Of a DNA stretch of 64,000 nt, positions 42,421 to 51,464 are shown one piece after another. The notes beneath the pieces were generated by a model. The model saw nothing but the letters and a program-made list of their open reading frames with translations. It did no database searches and was not told the origin of the DNA. The DNA is from an uncultured Lachnospiraceae bacterium. Lineage in GTDB: Bacteria; Bacillota; Clostridia; Lachnospirales; Lachnospiraceae. The first letter of the stretch is position 1. Every line of letters begins with the position of its first letter. The stretch spans positions 1 through 64,000 of the forward strand of contig CAJUIP010000012.1 in assembly GCA_910586315.1 (NCBI GenBank). The letters run 5' to 3'. The position numbers and the translations under genes were made by a program.

Positions 42421-44748
42421 ATGAAAAAAGTACTTTCTGCAGCCATGGCCGCCGCCCTCTCCATGGGTATGGTTTTCAACTCCCTGGCTGCAACGAAGCT
42501 TCCGGCCCCTGTCAATGTCCAATGGAGCCCGGATCAGGAAGCACTTCCCCAGTGGTCGCGCGTGGAAGGCGCTGCCGGAGAATACCAGGTGGAGGGATAC
42601 ATGGGGAACGATCGTTTTTATAACGTACACCATACTTTCCCGATTACTAATATGGATGAAACTCTGTCCGCAGGCGGATTCCTGAACAAGCTGGAAAAAT
42701 CTGGTATCTACAACTTCCGTGTTAAGGCCTTAGGCGACGGAAATAACACAGAGGACAGCGACTGGTCCGATTTCTCTGAAAACTGGTCCTTTACAAAAGC
42801 CGATATCACATTCGGCGTCCCCTCCAATCTTCACTGGGACGGCACTACCATATGTTGGGATGCGCCGGAAATTCCCACAGAATACCAGGATTATTTTTAC
42901 GGATATGAGGTAAGCGTTTATGCGGACGGTGAATTGTATGTGACACACGATGCCGTAAGGGAAACTTCTTACGACCAGGCCAAGTGGATGGACCGCGAAG
43001 GTGTCGAGGAGTATACGTTCGCCTTGCGGATGATCAGCAACACTCCGTCCAAGATTTTCCATGGTGAACAAGTAAAATGCACAGAAGCCTTCCATGTTGG
43101 GAATGTAAACACCGATATTTCCGGAAAACTGGACGGAATTATGAATGGCGGCGACGATGCGATTATAAGCGCTCCCGACACCTTAAGCGCAGACATCAAA
43201 AATCTCCAGGTGTCCATGCAGTCTGACGAAGCTGTTCTTCAGCAGGTGAAAGAGCTTGAAGACGCTTACGCCGCTCAAAAAAACATTGAGCTTGAGATTA
43301 CTGCCGCAGACGATGTGGAAATTGACTCCAATAGCGTAAGCATTGTAGGCGCCGTACTGAACGCAGCCGGAGAAAATAATGTTGTCTTCAATATTTCCAA
43401 ACCGGCAAAGGATTCTGTGGTTGATGAAACGGCTTACAAAAACTGCGTTCAGTTCGATTTCAAGCTTAGAAATGCCGTAGACACCTTAAAGGTCCCGGTG
43501 AGAATCACCGTTCCGATTCCTGAGACCATCAATCCCAGATTCTTCCGCATCCTTCACGACCACGGAGACGGAAAGCCTGTGGAGATTGATCCTCTCACCG
43601 TTAAGATTGACGATACCGTGACACCGGCTCTGGCTTCCTTCACGGTAACCAGCTTCAGTACCTTTATCTTTGCGGAGGCAGGCGCAGACTTTGAAAAGAT
43701 TGCCACACCGTCTAATGCTGAAGAATTTTTGGATCTTGCCAAATCCCTTCCGGATTCCGTGGATGGTCTGTCGGATGATGAAGTGGAAGGCGTAAGGACA
43801 GCCCTTGGGAAGCTGATGGCCGCCCTTAAGGACAAAACGATCAATACCTCCATCAAGAACAAATTCCTGGAGTCTGAAAAGAAGGAAGGTTTCCTGAAGA
43901 ATATGTCTTCCTTACTTGACAGTCTGGGCGACTCTGATATTTCCATTACGAAGGATAGCGGAATCGACGAAGTCCTGTACGTTTCTGTCGCATCCGGCTT
44001 CTTCGGAGCAGACCAGGCACCGTCGTCCATACACTTTAATTATGCTGCCACCTCCAGCAATGCCAGGGAAAAATTAGTCTTTAACATTTCCATGACAGTA
44101 GACGGCGAGGAAACCACGGAATTAATCAGCCCGCTGAAATTCTATCTTGAAGTGCCGGATGGCTATACTTACCATAAGGATGACAAGATTACGGTTTCTG
44201 ACGGAAAAGCGAAAGCAGCTTCCGGAGGAAAAGTAAAATTATCGTATGACGAGGCCCGTGACTGCCTGGTAGTATTCACCACCCAGCTTGGAACCTTCAA
44301 AATCACCGGAAAGAGTTCCGGAGGCTCCTCCTCTGTTTCTTCCGGAGGAAACAGCAAGACCACATCCACTCCGCACCTTCCGCCCAGATCTCCGGCAGGC
44401 GGCAGATGGGAAAAGGATGGAAATCATTACAGATACTATTACAGCGACGGAATGCTGGCTTCCAACTGCTGGCTTGAGATCACATGGAACAACACCACCC
44501 ACTGGTACCACTTCAATGCATCTGGTATCATGGATACAGGCTGGCTGAAGGACAATTTCGGCAACTGGTACTACTTAAATGTATCCGCCGATAAAGTATA
44601 CGGCAGCATGGTAACAGGCTGGAATCTCATTGACGGCAACTGGTATTACTTCAATGAAAAGAGCGACGGCTTCAAGGGCACGCTGCTCACAGACATCATC
44701 ACACCGGACGGCTATCAGGTAAACTCTGACGGCGTCTGGGTTCACTAA
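42421..44748 (+). CDS. Secreted surface protein with C-terminal cell-wall-binding repeats
   Basis: The 775-aa protein has a signal peptide ending near NSLAATKLP, then two fibronectin-like segments (residues ~25-220), a long middle region of beta-rich modules, a Ser/Gly linker (GGSSSVSSGGNSK) and about 115 residues of choline-binding-type repeats with GWLKDNFGNWYYLN and GWNLIDGNWYYFN. It is likely held non-covalently on the wall. AGGAGG precedes the ATG. The ligand or adhesion role is not evident. Confidence 0.85.
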   Translation: MKKVLSAAMAAALSMGMVFNSLAATKLPAPVNVQWSPDQEALPQWSRVEGAAGEYQVEGYMGNDRFYNVHHTFPITNMDETLSAGGFLNKLEKSGIYNFRVKALGDGNNTEDSDWSDFSENWSFTKADITFGVPSNLHWDGTTICWDAPEIPTEYQDYFYGYEVSVYADGELYVTHDAVRETSYDQAKWMDREGVEEYTFALRMISNTPSKIFHGEQVKCTEAFHVGNVNTDISGKLDGIMNGGDDAIISAPDTLSADIKNLQVSMQSDEAVLQQVKELEDAYAAQKNIELEITAADDVEIDSNSVSIVGAVLNAAGENNVVFNISKPAKDSVVDETAYKNCVQFDFKLRNAVDTLKVPVRITVPIPETINPRFFRILHDHGDGKPVEIDPLTVKIDDTVTPALASFTVTSFSTFIFAEAGADFEKIATPSNAEEFLDLAKSLPDSVDGLSDDEVEGVRTALGKLMAALKDKTINTSIKNKFLESEKKEGFLKNMSSLLDSLGDSDISITKDSGIDEVLYVSVASGFFGADQAPSSIHFNYAATSSNAREKLVFNISMTVDGEETTELISPLKFYLEVPDGYTYHKDDKITVSDGKAKAASGGKVKLSYDEARDCLVVFTTQLGTFKITGKSSGGSSSVSSGGNSKTTSTPHLPPRSPAGGRWEKDGNHYRYYYSDGMLASNCWLEITWNNTTHWYHFNASGIMDTGWLKDNFGNWYYLNVSADKVYGSMVTGWNLIDGNWYYFNEKSDGFKGTLLTDIITPDGYQVNSDGVWVH

Positions 44749-44762
44749 AAAGAGACATCAGT

Positions 44763-44805
44763 TTGGGGCACCCTTCGTAAGGAAGGTGCCCCAATCGTCT
44801 TGTTT
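44763..44805 (+). terminator. Terminator of the surface protein gene
   Basis: TTGGGGCACC pairs perfectly with GGTGCCCCAA (44763-44772, 44785-44794), followed by the T-rich TCGTCTTGTTTCC, 15 nt after the stop. Confidence 0.85.
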
Positions 44806-44913
44806 CCTAATATAATATTTCGTGTTCTCTGAAACGACACAGCCTGCAGCTACGCCGTTTTTGCGGATTTCTGCAATGTATTCTTATGCCCCGCACTACT
44901 ATGATTTCATTAA

Positions 44914-45165
44914 TCACGCCATCTGCAGAACTTCTTTTTCAAGTTTTCTTAAATCATCAATGGATAATGCCGGAACACACTCCGCAATTTCGTCAAGCGA
45001 CATTTTCCCCTTTTGTATCAATTTTTCCGCTGTTTTCCTTGCCTCGCTATTTTTAATATCTTCTGCATAGGCAGCCAAAACCTGTTCATTATACAAATAC
45101 ACGCGGATTAACTGCTGATGTTCAACAGGATTATCAAAATATTTTCCATATCTTGTACCTGTCAC
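44914..45165 (-). pseudogene. Rpn-family-like C-terminal remnant
   Basis: The 83-codon frame ends in KLIQKGKMSLDEIAECVPAL and SIDDLRKLEKEV, which resembles C-termini of Rpn/PD-(D/E)XK transposase-like proteins; the nuclease part is missing. The first codon is GTG with no ribosome site. Oddly, a good minus-strand promoter (TTGTAA, 17 nt, TATAAT at 45172-45177) sits just upstream, so a leaderless short transcript is possible. The rest of the 670-nt region holds terminators and further short remnants. Confidence 0.5.
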
Positions 45166-45318
45166 ATCTCAATTATACAAAAAATCTTCCCTGCTTACAA
45201 TGAAATTTATATAAACTTTTCCTATTGGCAGACCGATTTTAAATCTTGTGTGTCATTCATTGATTCCTATCATACATCTTGAATTTGCCTGTAATCCAAT
45301 CATTATGACTGATTACAA

Positions 45319-45355
45319 GGAAAAAGGGAAACAACTTCCTTAAGAAGTGTCTCCC
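45319..45355 (-). terminator. Terminator of the MacAB-like operon
   Basis: GGGAAACAACTTC / GAAGTGTCTCCC forms a stem with one mismatch and one bulge; on the minus strand TTTTTCC follows. It lies about 65 nt after the permease stop. Confidence 0.75.
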
Positions 45356-45367
45356 TTGGCGGTGCCT

Positions 45368-45404
45368 TTTTTTCTTGTTTCATAGGAAAGACCTTGTTAC
45401 ATGA
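45368..45404 (-). repeat. Family C motif, copy 2
   Basis: Reading on the minus strand: TGTAACAAGGTCTTTCCTAT then GAAACAAGAAAAAAA. It is the same string found beside the terminators near 6062 and 53722, here on the gene side of the terminator. Confidence 0.65.
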
Positions 45405-45421
45405 ACACATACTTTCTGTTT

Positions 45422-46633
45422 TTATTCATACCGCAGCGCATCAATGGGATCCGCCTTGGCAGCTTTGGAAGCCGGATAGATTCCAAAGAAAACACCCACA
45501 ATGGCAGAAAAAGACACGGCCATGATAATGACTCCAGGCTTAATAATCACAGGAAGCCCCAGGGCTGCCCCGCCTATGGAAACGATGGAAACAGCCAGAA
45601 TCACGCCGATAATCCCGCCGCAGGCTGACAAAATGGCGGATTCTGTTAAAAACTGTACCAGTACATCCAGGGTTCTGGCGCCGAGGGCCTTTCGGATTCC
45701 GATTTCCCTCGTCCGCTCCGTCACGGATACCAGCATGATATTCATAATTCCGATACCGCCGACTAAAAGAGAAATGGCCGCAATGCCTCCCACGGCCATG
45801 GAAAGTGCACCCATGACGCTGTCCACGCTTCCCATCTGTTCAACCGCTGTCTGTGTGTAGAAATCTCCCGGATTCCTTCCCTTCATCTTCGCAATGTAAG
45901 CCACCAGGCGGTTCATGAAATCCGTCATATCCACACCATCCGCAGCAAATAAATGGCAGTAATAGAAATAGTCATTGGGCCATGTAAGAATCGTGTAAGG
46001 AAGGAACGCAGAGCCTGTATCGCTGTTTCCTCCCATCATCAGAGCCTGAAACGCATTCATCTCCTTTCTATACACGCCCACAACGGTATACTCATCCGTA
46101 CTTCCGTAAATGGTGGTCCGAAGCGTCTTGCCAACAGCATTTTCCGTGCCGAACAGATTCCTGGCGCTTTTGTCCTCCATGACCAGGCATTTCCTTCTTC
46201 CCAGAATATCTCCTTCGTTCAGATACCGCCCGTACAGCATGGTTACAGGCTGCACATCCTGGTAATTCCAGTCAATTCCCTGGAAATTAAATTTCATCTT
46301 TGTCCGTCCTGCCTGCACATCGCTGGAAACAGACGCGTCGCTGTCTATATAGGCAATTTCATCCCCGAACACATCCCGAATCCGCTCCAGATCATCCAGC
46401 ATAAAATAATCAGTCATCCTTATATCATCAACCCAGTAGCCGATGGAAACATAGGCCTGGGTAATGCCCACATCCTTATAAAGATCGGAAAACAGCCCCC
46501 GCATGGTATCGCCGATGGATACAATGGAAATTACGGAACCGATTCCGATGATGATTCCCAGCATGGTGAGGAAGGAACGCATTTTATTGGCCCGGATGGC
46601 ATGGAACGCCATGGCCATATTCTCTATCAGCAT
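45422..46633 (-). CDS. MacB-type ABC permease (FtsX fold)
   Basis: The 403-aa permease has an N-terminal helix with ANKMRSFLTMLGIIIGIGSVI, a large external MacB_PCD domain, and three C-terminal helices with TREIGIRKALGAR. It exports peptides, lipids or drugs through a MacAB-like tripartite-type path. It overlaps the ATPase gene by 7 nt. Confidence 0.9.
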   Translation of the reverse strand: MLIENMAMAFHAIRANKMRSFLTMLGIIIGIGSVISIVSIGDTMRGLFSDLYKDVGITQAYVSIGYWVDDIRMTDYFMLDDLERIRDVFGDEIAYIDSDASVSSDVQAGRTKMKFNFQGIDWNYQDVQPVTMLYGRYLNEGDILGRRKCLVMEDKSARNLFGTENAVGKTLRTTIYGSTDEYTVVGVYRKEMNAFQALMMGGNSDTGSAFLPYTILTWPNDYFYYCHLFAADGVDMTDFMNRLVAYIAKMKGRNPGDFYTQTAVEQMGSVDSVMGALSMAVGGIAAISLLVGGIGIMNIMLVSVTERTREIGIRKALGARTLDVLVQFLTESAILSACGGIIGVILAVSIVSIGGAALGLPVIIKPGVIIMAVSFSAIVGVFFGIYPASKAAKADPIDALRYE

Positions 46634-47463
46634 ACGCCCGCCTCCTTTTCTTTTTCATGCCCCAAAGTCTTTGTCTTATTCTTGTAAAGTCCTTTGGTAT
46701 GGACAACGCCGCTTCCCGGCGTGGGATTCTCATTTATTTCATCGCTTATGATCTGCCCGTCGGAAAAGCGGATGATCCGCTCTGTGAACGCGGCGATGTT
46801 CTCCTCATGGGTTACGACCACAACCGTAGCTCCGGCCTTATGGAGCTCGGAAAAGATCTCCATGATTTCGATAGAAGCCGCCGTATCCAGGTTTCCCGTC
46901 GGCTCATCCGCCAGAATTAACGGCGGCTCATTCGCTAACGCCCTGGCTATGGCCACACGCTGTCTCTGGCCTCCGGAAAGCTCGTTGGGCATGTGAAACG
47001 CCCTGGCACCTAACCCCACGCACTCTAAAAGCTCCCTGGCCCGCTCCGTTCTTTTTTTCCTTGAAAGCCTCGCATAAGTCATGGGAAGCTCCACGTTTTT
47101 AAGGGCCGAGGTTCTGGAAATCAGGTTAAAGGACTGAAATACAAACCCTATTTTCAGGTTCCGGACTGCGGAAAGCTCGTTGGGGCTTAAGTCGGCCGTG
47201 TCAATGCCGTCCAGATAATAATGTCCCATCGTGGGGCGGTCCAGACAGCCCAATATGTTCATCAACGTTGATTTTCCGGAACCGGAATGCCCCATAATCG
47301 CCACAAATTCCCCGCGCCGGATAGTCAGGTTGATTTTTTTTAACCCCATCACCTTAATGGCGCCCGTATCATAAATTTTTACCAGGTTATCCAGGCGAAT
47401 CAGCTCCTCGCTGACGCTCTCCGTCACGTAAGAAGAAAGCCCTGTTTTTCCAAATCCAAACAT
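46627..47463 (-). CDS. MacB/LolD-type ABC ATPase
   Basis: The 278-aa ATPase has Walker A GHSGSGKST, signature LSGGQRQR, Walker B LILADEPTGNLD and an H-loop THE. It carries extra N-terminal (~20) and C-terminal (~40, charged) residues relative to the core domain. AGGAGG precedes the ATG. It lies between the adaptor and permease genes. Confidence 0.92.
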   Translation of the reverse strand: MFGFGKTGLSSYVTESVSEELIRLDNLVKIYDTGAIKVMGLKKINLTIRRGEFVAIMGHSGSGKSTLMNILGCLDRPTMGHYYLDGIDTADLSPNELSAVRNLKIGFVFQSFNLISRTSALKNVELPMTYARLSRKKRTERARELLECVGLGARAFHMPNELSGGQRQRVAIARALANEPPLILADEPTGNLDTAASIEIMEIFSELHKAGATVVVVTHEENIAAFTERIIRFSDGQIISDEINENPTPGSGVVHTKGLYKNKTKTLGHEKEKEAGVC

Positions 47464-47476
47464 GTCTTATTCCTCC

Positions 47477-48796
47477 TTACTGTGCCATGGAGAGAACTTC
47501 CATACCCTCTATGTACATTGCATTTGGGGCCGCTACGATGGCTGTTGTCTCATCAATGACCTCCCCGTCCTTAGGAATAATCTCCGTTTCCACGTCCCCC
47601 TCCACTCCAAGCTCCACAGGGATCCAGTGGATGGTGCCATCTTTTACGGATGCCACAAACAGGCCTCCATCCTTGTCTAAAACAGAAGAAACCGGAACCG
47701 TCAAAGCGTTTTCCTTCTCCTCCAGAATGATCTGCGCCTTCGCCGTAATTCCGGCAATCAGCTTTGTATTATTCTCCAGAATCCGGATGGTGGTGGGAAT
47801 TACCCGCTCTGTAGAACCGCCGCCCTTTTCCTCTCCAGTCGGAGAAATGGCCACCACCTGTCCGCGGATCGTGGCCCCATCCAGAATATCCGCGGAAATT
47901 TCTGCTTCCTGCCCAACGGCCACCTTGCCGATAGAGTACTCGCTGACCTTGATTTCCATTTCCAGTACATCCAGGTTTTCAATAATGAAAAGGGGCTCAG
48001 AGTCCTCCATTTTATCGGCGAACCGGCCTACCTTCGTATTGACGCGGACTACCGTGCCGTCAATAGGACTTTTAATCTGCGTATCCTCCAGCTGTTCATT
48101 CACTTTCTCATAGTCAAACCGCGCTTTTTCAATCTGAAGCTGGTAGGAATCATCTGCCGCAGGCTTCCCGTCCCGAATGGTAAAAGAATCTTTCTGCCGT
48201 TTGGCGTCATTTAATGTATTCTGAGCAGCTTCCAGATCCACAAGAGGAACGTCTCCGCTGTCATAGAGGATTTTGGTTCTGTCATAATTGGCCTGAGCGG
48301 TATTAAGCTCCTGGACCGCCTTTGCATATCCGTTTCTGGCTTCCTTGTCCTGCTGAGCACAGGTGCTTACTGCCAGATCATAATTATTCTTCGCGACGGC
48401 CACCTCTTTTTTCAAGTCTGTATCGTCCAGAACAGCCAGAACCTGCCCCTTTGTCACCTTGTCGCCCTCCTTCACTGGAATCTCCAGCACCTCCGCATGG
48501 ATATTAGAAACCACATCCACACTGTCAGTTCCGGAAACTGGGCCGCTTACGGAAAGCCGGTTCTGGATTTCTTTCGATACCGGATTCACCGTTCCCACAA
48601 ATGGTATCTGAGGTCCGCTGCTTCCAAACAGCTTATAGCCTATGCCTATAAAGGCCACAAGGACTGCTGCGGCTATGATGATCTTCTTTTTCTTTCTGCT
48701 CTTCTTTTTGCCTTTGTGCTCCCCGCTGCTGCTCATCAGGAGTTCCAGTTCCTTGTCAAATTCTTCCGGCTGAATCTTTTTTTCTTCACCGCTCAT
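47477..48796 (-). CDS. MacA/HlyD-type membrane fusion adaptor
   Basis: The 439-aa protein has a cytosolic basic N-terminus, one membrane helix (residues ~40-60), a lipoyl half-motif region, an alpha-hairpin (AVAKNNYDLAVSTCAQQDKE onward), and beta-barrel domains with IKSPIDGTVV. The ATG at 48796 has GGAGAG 7 nt upstream. It forms an exporter with the next two genes. No histidine kinase or response regulator lies beside it. Confidence 0.9.
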   Translation of the reverse strand: MSGEEKKIQPEEFDKELELLMSSSGEHKGKKKSRKKKKIIIAAAVLVAFIGIGYKLFGSSGPQIPFVGTVNPVSKEIQNRLSVSGPVSGTDSVDVVSNIHAEVLEIPVKEGDKVTKGQVLAVLDDTDLKKEVAVAKNNYDLAVSTCAQQDKEARNGYAKAVQELNTAQANYDRTKILYDSGDVPLVDLEAAQNTLNDAKRQKDSFTIRDGKPAADDSYQLQIEKARFDYEKVNEQLEDTQIKSPIDGTVVRVNTKVGRFADKMEDSEPLFIIENLDVLEMEIKVSEYSIGKVAVGQEAEISADILDGATIRGQVVAISPTGEEKGGGSTERVIPTTIRILENNTKLIAGITAKAQIILEEKENALTVPVSSVLDKDGGLFVASVKDGTIHWIPVELGVEGDVETEIIPKDGEVIDETTAIVAAPNAMYIEGMEVLSMAQ

Positions 48797-48903
48797 GCTA
48801 TACTCTCCTTCTGTCATACTTGATGCCGTCTTTTTCCACAGCCTCTCTGGCTATTTACTGCTTTTGCCGCAATTTTGCCATATTTTCTTTTGTAACGGAT
48901 TTT

Positions 48904-48912
48904 AGTATAGCA
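48904..48912 (-). promoter_or_regulatory. Extended -10 of the MacAB-like operon
   Basis: On the minus strand TGCTATACT gives an extended -10 element; no good -35 is seen at the usual distance. It lies 108 nt upstream of the adaptor start. Confidence 0.5.
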
Positions 48913-49074
48913 TGAAAACCTTTCCATACATGAAACATTTCCTTCCAGTTTCCTTCCAAATTTCTTACGAAATCTTTATATTTCCGCTTAACATTTCATG
49001 CTATTCCACAAATCATTCCATCCCCGGTCCTGGTGAACGCTGGAAGAGATTGCCTGCGGCAATAGGGCATATGC

Positions 49075-49155
49075 TTTGACCCCATTGCTTTTCCTTCTAG
49101 CTTTTCGTATAATACAACTATATATTGATGTTGGGGTCAAAAGGTTTTTTGACCC
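49075..49155 (+). promoter_or_regulatory. Promoter of the PepT-like gene bracketed by TTTGACCC sites
   Basis: TTGCTT (49085-49090), 17 nt, TATAAT (49108-49113). The half-site TTTGACCCC lies at 49075-49083, its exact reverse complement GGGGTCAAA at 49133-49141, and a third TTTTGACCC at 49147-49155. The last two also form a leader hairpin. This looks like a repressor array or an RNA element. Confidence 0.6.
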
Positions 49156-49181
49156 TTCTGATAAAACACGGAGGGAATTTT

Positions 49182-50303
49182 ATGCAGATTAACCAGGAAA
49201 GAGTCTTATCCAGACTCATGGAAATCATTCAGATCGACAGCGTTTCCTATAAGGAAGGGCCCATGACCGATTATCTCCAGAACTATTTTGAAAAGCTGGG
49301 ATATGAGGTATACCGCGACGAAGCCGGAAAAGCGATCGGCGGCGATCATGCAGGAAACCTGCTGATTCATATTCCGGGAACCTTAGGCGGCGAAGCCATC
49401 TGTTTAAACGCCCATCAGGACACAGTGGAACCGGGAACCGGAATCCGTCCTGTATTTGAAAACGGGATTTTAAAAAGCAGCGGCGACACCATTCTGGCCG
49501 CTGATGACAAGTCCGGAATCGTTATGACCATGGAACTTTTAGATATTCTGAAAGAGACCGGTACGCCCCACAGGGATCTTTACCTTCTCTTTACCATCTG
49601 TGAAGAAAACGGTATGTACGGAGCCAAAACCTTTGACTGCTCTAAGCTGCCTGCCAAAAACATCTTCTCCCTGGATGGTGCCGGAAAAATCGGTCCGGTA
49701 ATTACTTCAGGTGCCGGAAAGGATTCCCTTACCATCACCTTCCACGGAAAAACGGCCCATGGCGGCATCGAACCAGAAAAAGGCATCAACGCGATTGCTG
49801 TGGCTGCGGCCGCCATAAGCCGTGTTCCTTTCGGCCGTATCGACCCGGAAACCACCTCCAACATCGGCCGCATCGAAGGCGGCGGAGCCACCAATATCGT
49901 AACCGATACTGTGACCTTTACCTGTGAGGTCCGCTCCCATACCCAAAAACAGATTGATGATCAGGTTGCAAAAATCGTGAAAGCCTGCAACGACGCGGCC
50001 GCCGAATTTAAGGCTTCCGTTGACATTGATATTGACCATTTTTGTCCGCCCTGCAAACCGGACCCAGACTGCTTCTTAAGCCGCATTACCCTCCATGCCC
50101 TTGAGGCAGAGGGCTTCACCCCCGAATACGTAGTGACCAACGGTTCCGGCGATTCCAATATCTTCTCCGGAAAAGGCTTCCACTGCTCCGGAATCTCCAC
50201 CGGAATGTTCGATGTACATACCACCGGGGAATATCTGGATATGAAAGTATTTGAACAGGCCTTTGGCATTGTATGGCGCATCATGACAGATGAATTTGAA
50301 TAA
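49182..50303 (+). CDS. PepT-like M20 peptidase
   Basis: The 373-aa metallo-peptidase has NAHQDTVEPG, ILAADDKSGI, CEENGMYGA and SLDGAGKIG, and keeps the C-terminal metal His in DVHTTGEYLD, unlike the two M20 proteins near 10 kb. The dimerisation domain has GKTAHGGIEPEKG. It resembles tripeptidase T2/YqjE-type enzymes, cytosolic di/tripeptide hydrolases. GGAGGG lies 6 nt before the ATG. Confidence 0.9.
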   Translation: MQINQERVLSRLMEIIQIDSVSYKEGPMTDYLQNYFEKLGYEVYRDEAGKAIGGDHAGNLLIHIPGTLGGEAICLNAHQDTVEPGTGIRPVFENGILKSSGDTILAADDKSGIVMTMELLDILKETGTPHRDLYLLFTICEENGMYGAKTFDCSKLPAKNIFSLDGAGKIGPVITSGAGKDSLTITFHGKTAHGGIEPEKGINAIAVAAAAISRVPFGRIDPETTSNIGRIEGGGATNIVTDTVTFTCEVRSHTQKQIDDQVAKIVKACNDAAAEFKASVDIDIDHFCPPCKPDPDCFLSRITLHALEAEGFTPEYVVTNGSGDSNIFSGKGFHCSGISTGMFDVHTTGEYLDMKVFEQAFGIVWRIMTDEFE

Positions 50304-50322
50304 TACGGTATACGGGAAATAA

Positions 50323-50367
50323 TGTACCCAGGCGGCTCTCCGAATCAGGAGATGCCGTCTGGGTACA
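50323..50367. terminator. Long hairpin between convergent genes
   Basis: TGTACCCAGGCGGC / GCCGTCTGGGTACA with an inner TCTCC/GGAGA stem. It lies 20 nt after the PepT-like stop and would also have ended the ABC importer operon that arrives from the minus strand. T-runs on either side are weak. Confidence 0.75.
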
Positions 50368-50391
50368 TCGCTTCTTAAATAACTCTTCCCT

Positions 50392-50493
50392 TTACCTGTC
50401 AAACCTCTTTTCCAGAACCGCGATCCCCTGATATAACAAGGCCGACAGTACACAGAGAATCACGATAGCCGTCATCACCAGGTCCAGTTTAAA
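50392..50493 (-). pseudogene. C-terminal end of the interrupted ABC permease
   Basis: On the minus strand the frame reads FKLDLVMTAIVILCVLSALL and on to YQGIAVLEKRFDR-stop. This is the last helix and tail of a NitT/TauT-type permease. It completes exactly the permease that stops early at 61678: joining at the shared TTTA gives SQVFKLDLVM and a normal total of about 264 residues. Confidence 0.9.
50490..50493. other. Left attachment junction of the integrated element
   Basis: TAAA here is shared with 61683-61686. To the left lies permease (host) sequence; to the right lies element sequence beginning GAGGCGCGGGCACATAC. The crossover must fall within these bases. Confidence 0.8.
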
Positions 50494-50543
50494 GAGGCGC
50501 GGGCACATACTGATATGAATGCTGTGATTCCGGACATTTCATT

Positions 50544-50933
50544 TTATAACCAGCTATCTTCAATCTCCGCCTTCAAAGAACAAAACATCTCATAAAATTT
50601 TTCTTTTGCCAGATCTACAATCCCCAGCGCAACCTGATGATTGTAAGAATGGGAAACATTATTTCTCTCCTGCAGCGCTTTCAGCCACAGCTCCTCGTCT
50701 TTGATCATGCCGGCAGCATACGCTGTTTTCAATATCATTTTCGGAGATCCCGTAGCCCCTTCTTCATAGCCGTGCATTTCCAGCACTTCCTTCATCATCT
50801 TCCACGACTGCTCAAAGCATATCTCGTAAAGGCCCACTAATCCGGTTAAAATAACCGTATCATACGGCTTTTCATATTTATAAATTTCCTGCATATTTGA
50901 CAAAGCCAGGCAGAAATTTTCATACTTTTTCAT
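50544..50933 (-). CDS. HEPN-like (HI0074-type) partner of a minimal nucleotidyltransferase
   Basis: The 129-aa helical protein is of the nucleotidyltransferase substrate-binding family (HI0074), related to HEPN toxins, with ERNNVSHSYN near residue 90 in the place of the R-x4-6-H ribonuclease motif. It overlaps the upstream MNT gene by 14 nt. The pair probably works as a toxin-antitoxin module. It sits at the extreme left end of the integrated element. Confidence 0.85.
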   Translation of the reverse strand: MKKYENFCLALSNMQEIYKYEKPYDTVILTGLVGLYEICFEQSWKMMKEVLEMHGYEEGATGSPKMILKTAYAAGMIKDEELWLKALQERNNVSHSYNHQVALGIVDLAKEKFYEMFCSLKAEIEDSWL

Positions 50934-51213
50934 AGATTACTCTTCCCTCCTGGAAAATTGCTTTTCGCAATTCCTCCTGCATTTCCCGTTCCAAATCAAC
51001 AAGATCGAACTTTAAAAGCGTTGAAGTTTCCTCATTCACGTCCAGGGCAAATCCCGCAAAGTTCCCGCCTGATACGGCCAGATCGATATCGCTGGTTCTT
51101 TTAAAGTCGCCCCGTGCGCGCGAACCAAATAATATTACCTTTTCTACCTGGTTTTTCAGGGCCGTTCTTTGAATCTCTCCGATTACCTGTGGTTTAATTC
51201 CTGTCTCTCTCAT
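50920..51213 (-). CDS. Minimal nucleotidyltransferase (MNT) antitoxin-like protein
   Basis: The 97-aa protein has the DNA polymerase-beta-like motif GSRARGDFKRTSDIDL (GS-x-RG ... D-x-D). MNT proteins modify (AMPylate) their HEPN partner to silence it. It is the upstream gene of the pair. Confidence 0.88.
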   Translation of the reverse strand: MRETGIKPQVIGEIQRTALKNQVEKVILFGSRARGDFKRTSDIDLAVSGGNFAGFALDVNEETSTLLKFDLVDLEREMQEELRKAIFQEGRVIYEKV

Positions 51214-51398
51214 CGTTTTATAAATCTTCGCTTCCTTTACAGCATCTGTCTCCTTTTTGCTCTCATAACGTAGCAGTTTAGACTATTCTTTCCACCAATC
51301 AATCGTTTCTTGCTTTTCCTGATTATAACATAGCCCTTTTTCAAATATCAATACATTGCCATTATATTTGTTGCCGTATAAAAACTCAAATTGTTCCT

Positions 51399-51464
51399 AT
51401 TCACAGGAGGGGGCATCTTCTTGCCCGCGTATCGCGGACAAGAAGCATCGGACGTTCACCCCGG
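51399..51464 (-). repeat. Family A structured repeat overlapping the recombinase 3' end
   Basis: Reading on the minus strand: GGTGAACGTCCGATGCTTCT, TGTCCGCGATACGCGGGCAA, GAAGATGCCCCCTCCTGTGAA. It overlaps the last codons and stop of the recombinase gene (51456) and may serve as its 3' hairpin. Confidence 0.75.
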
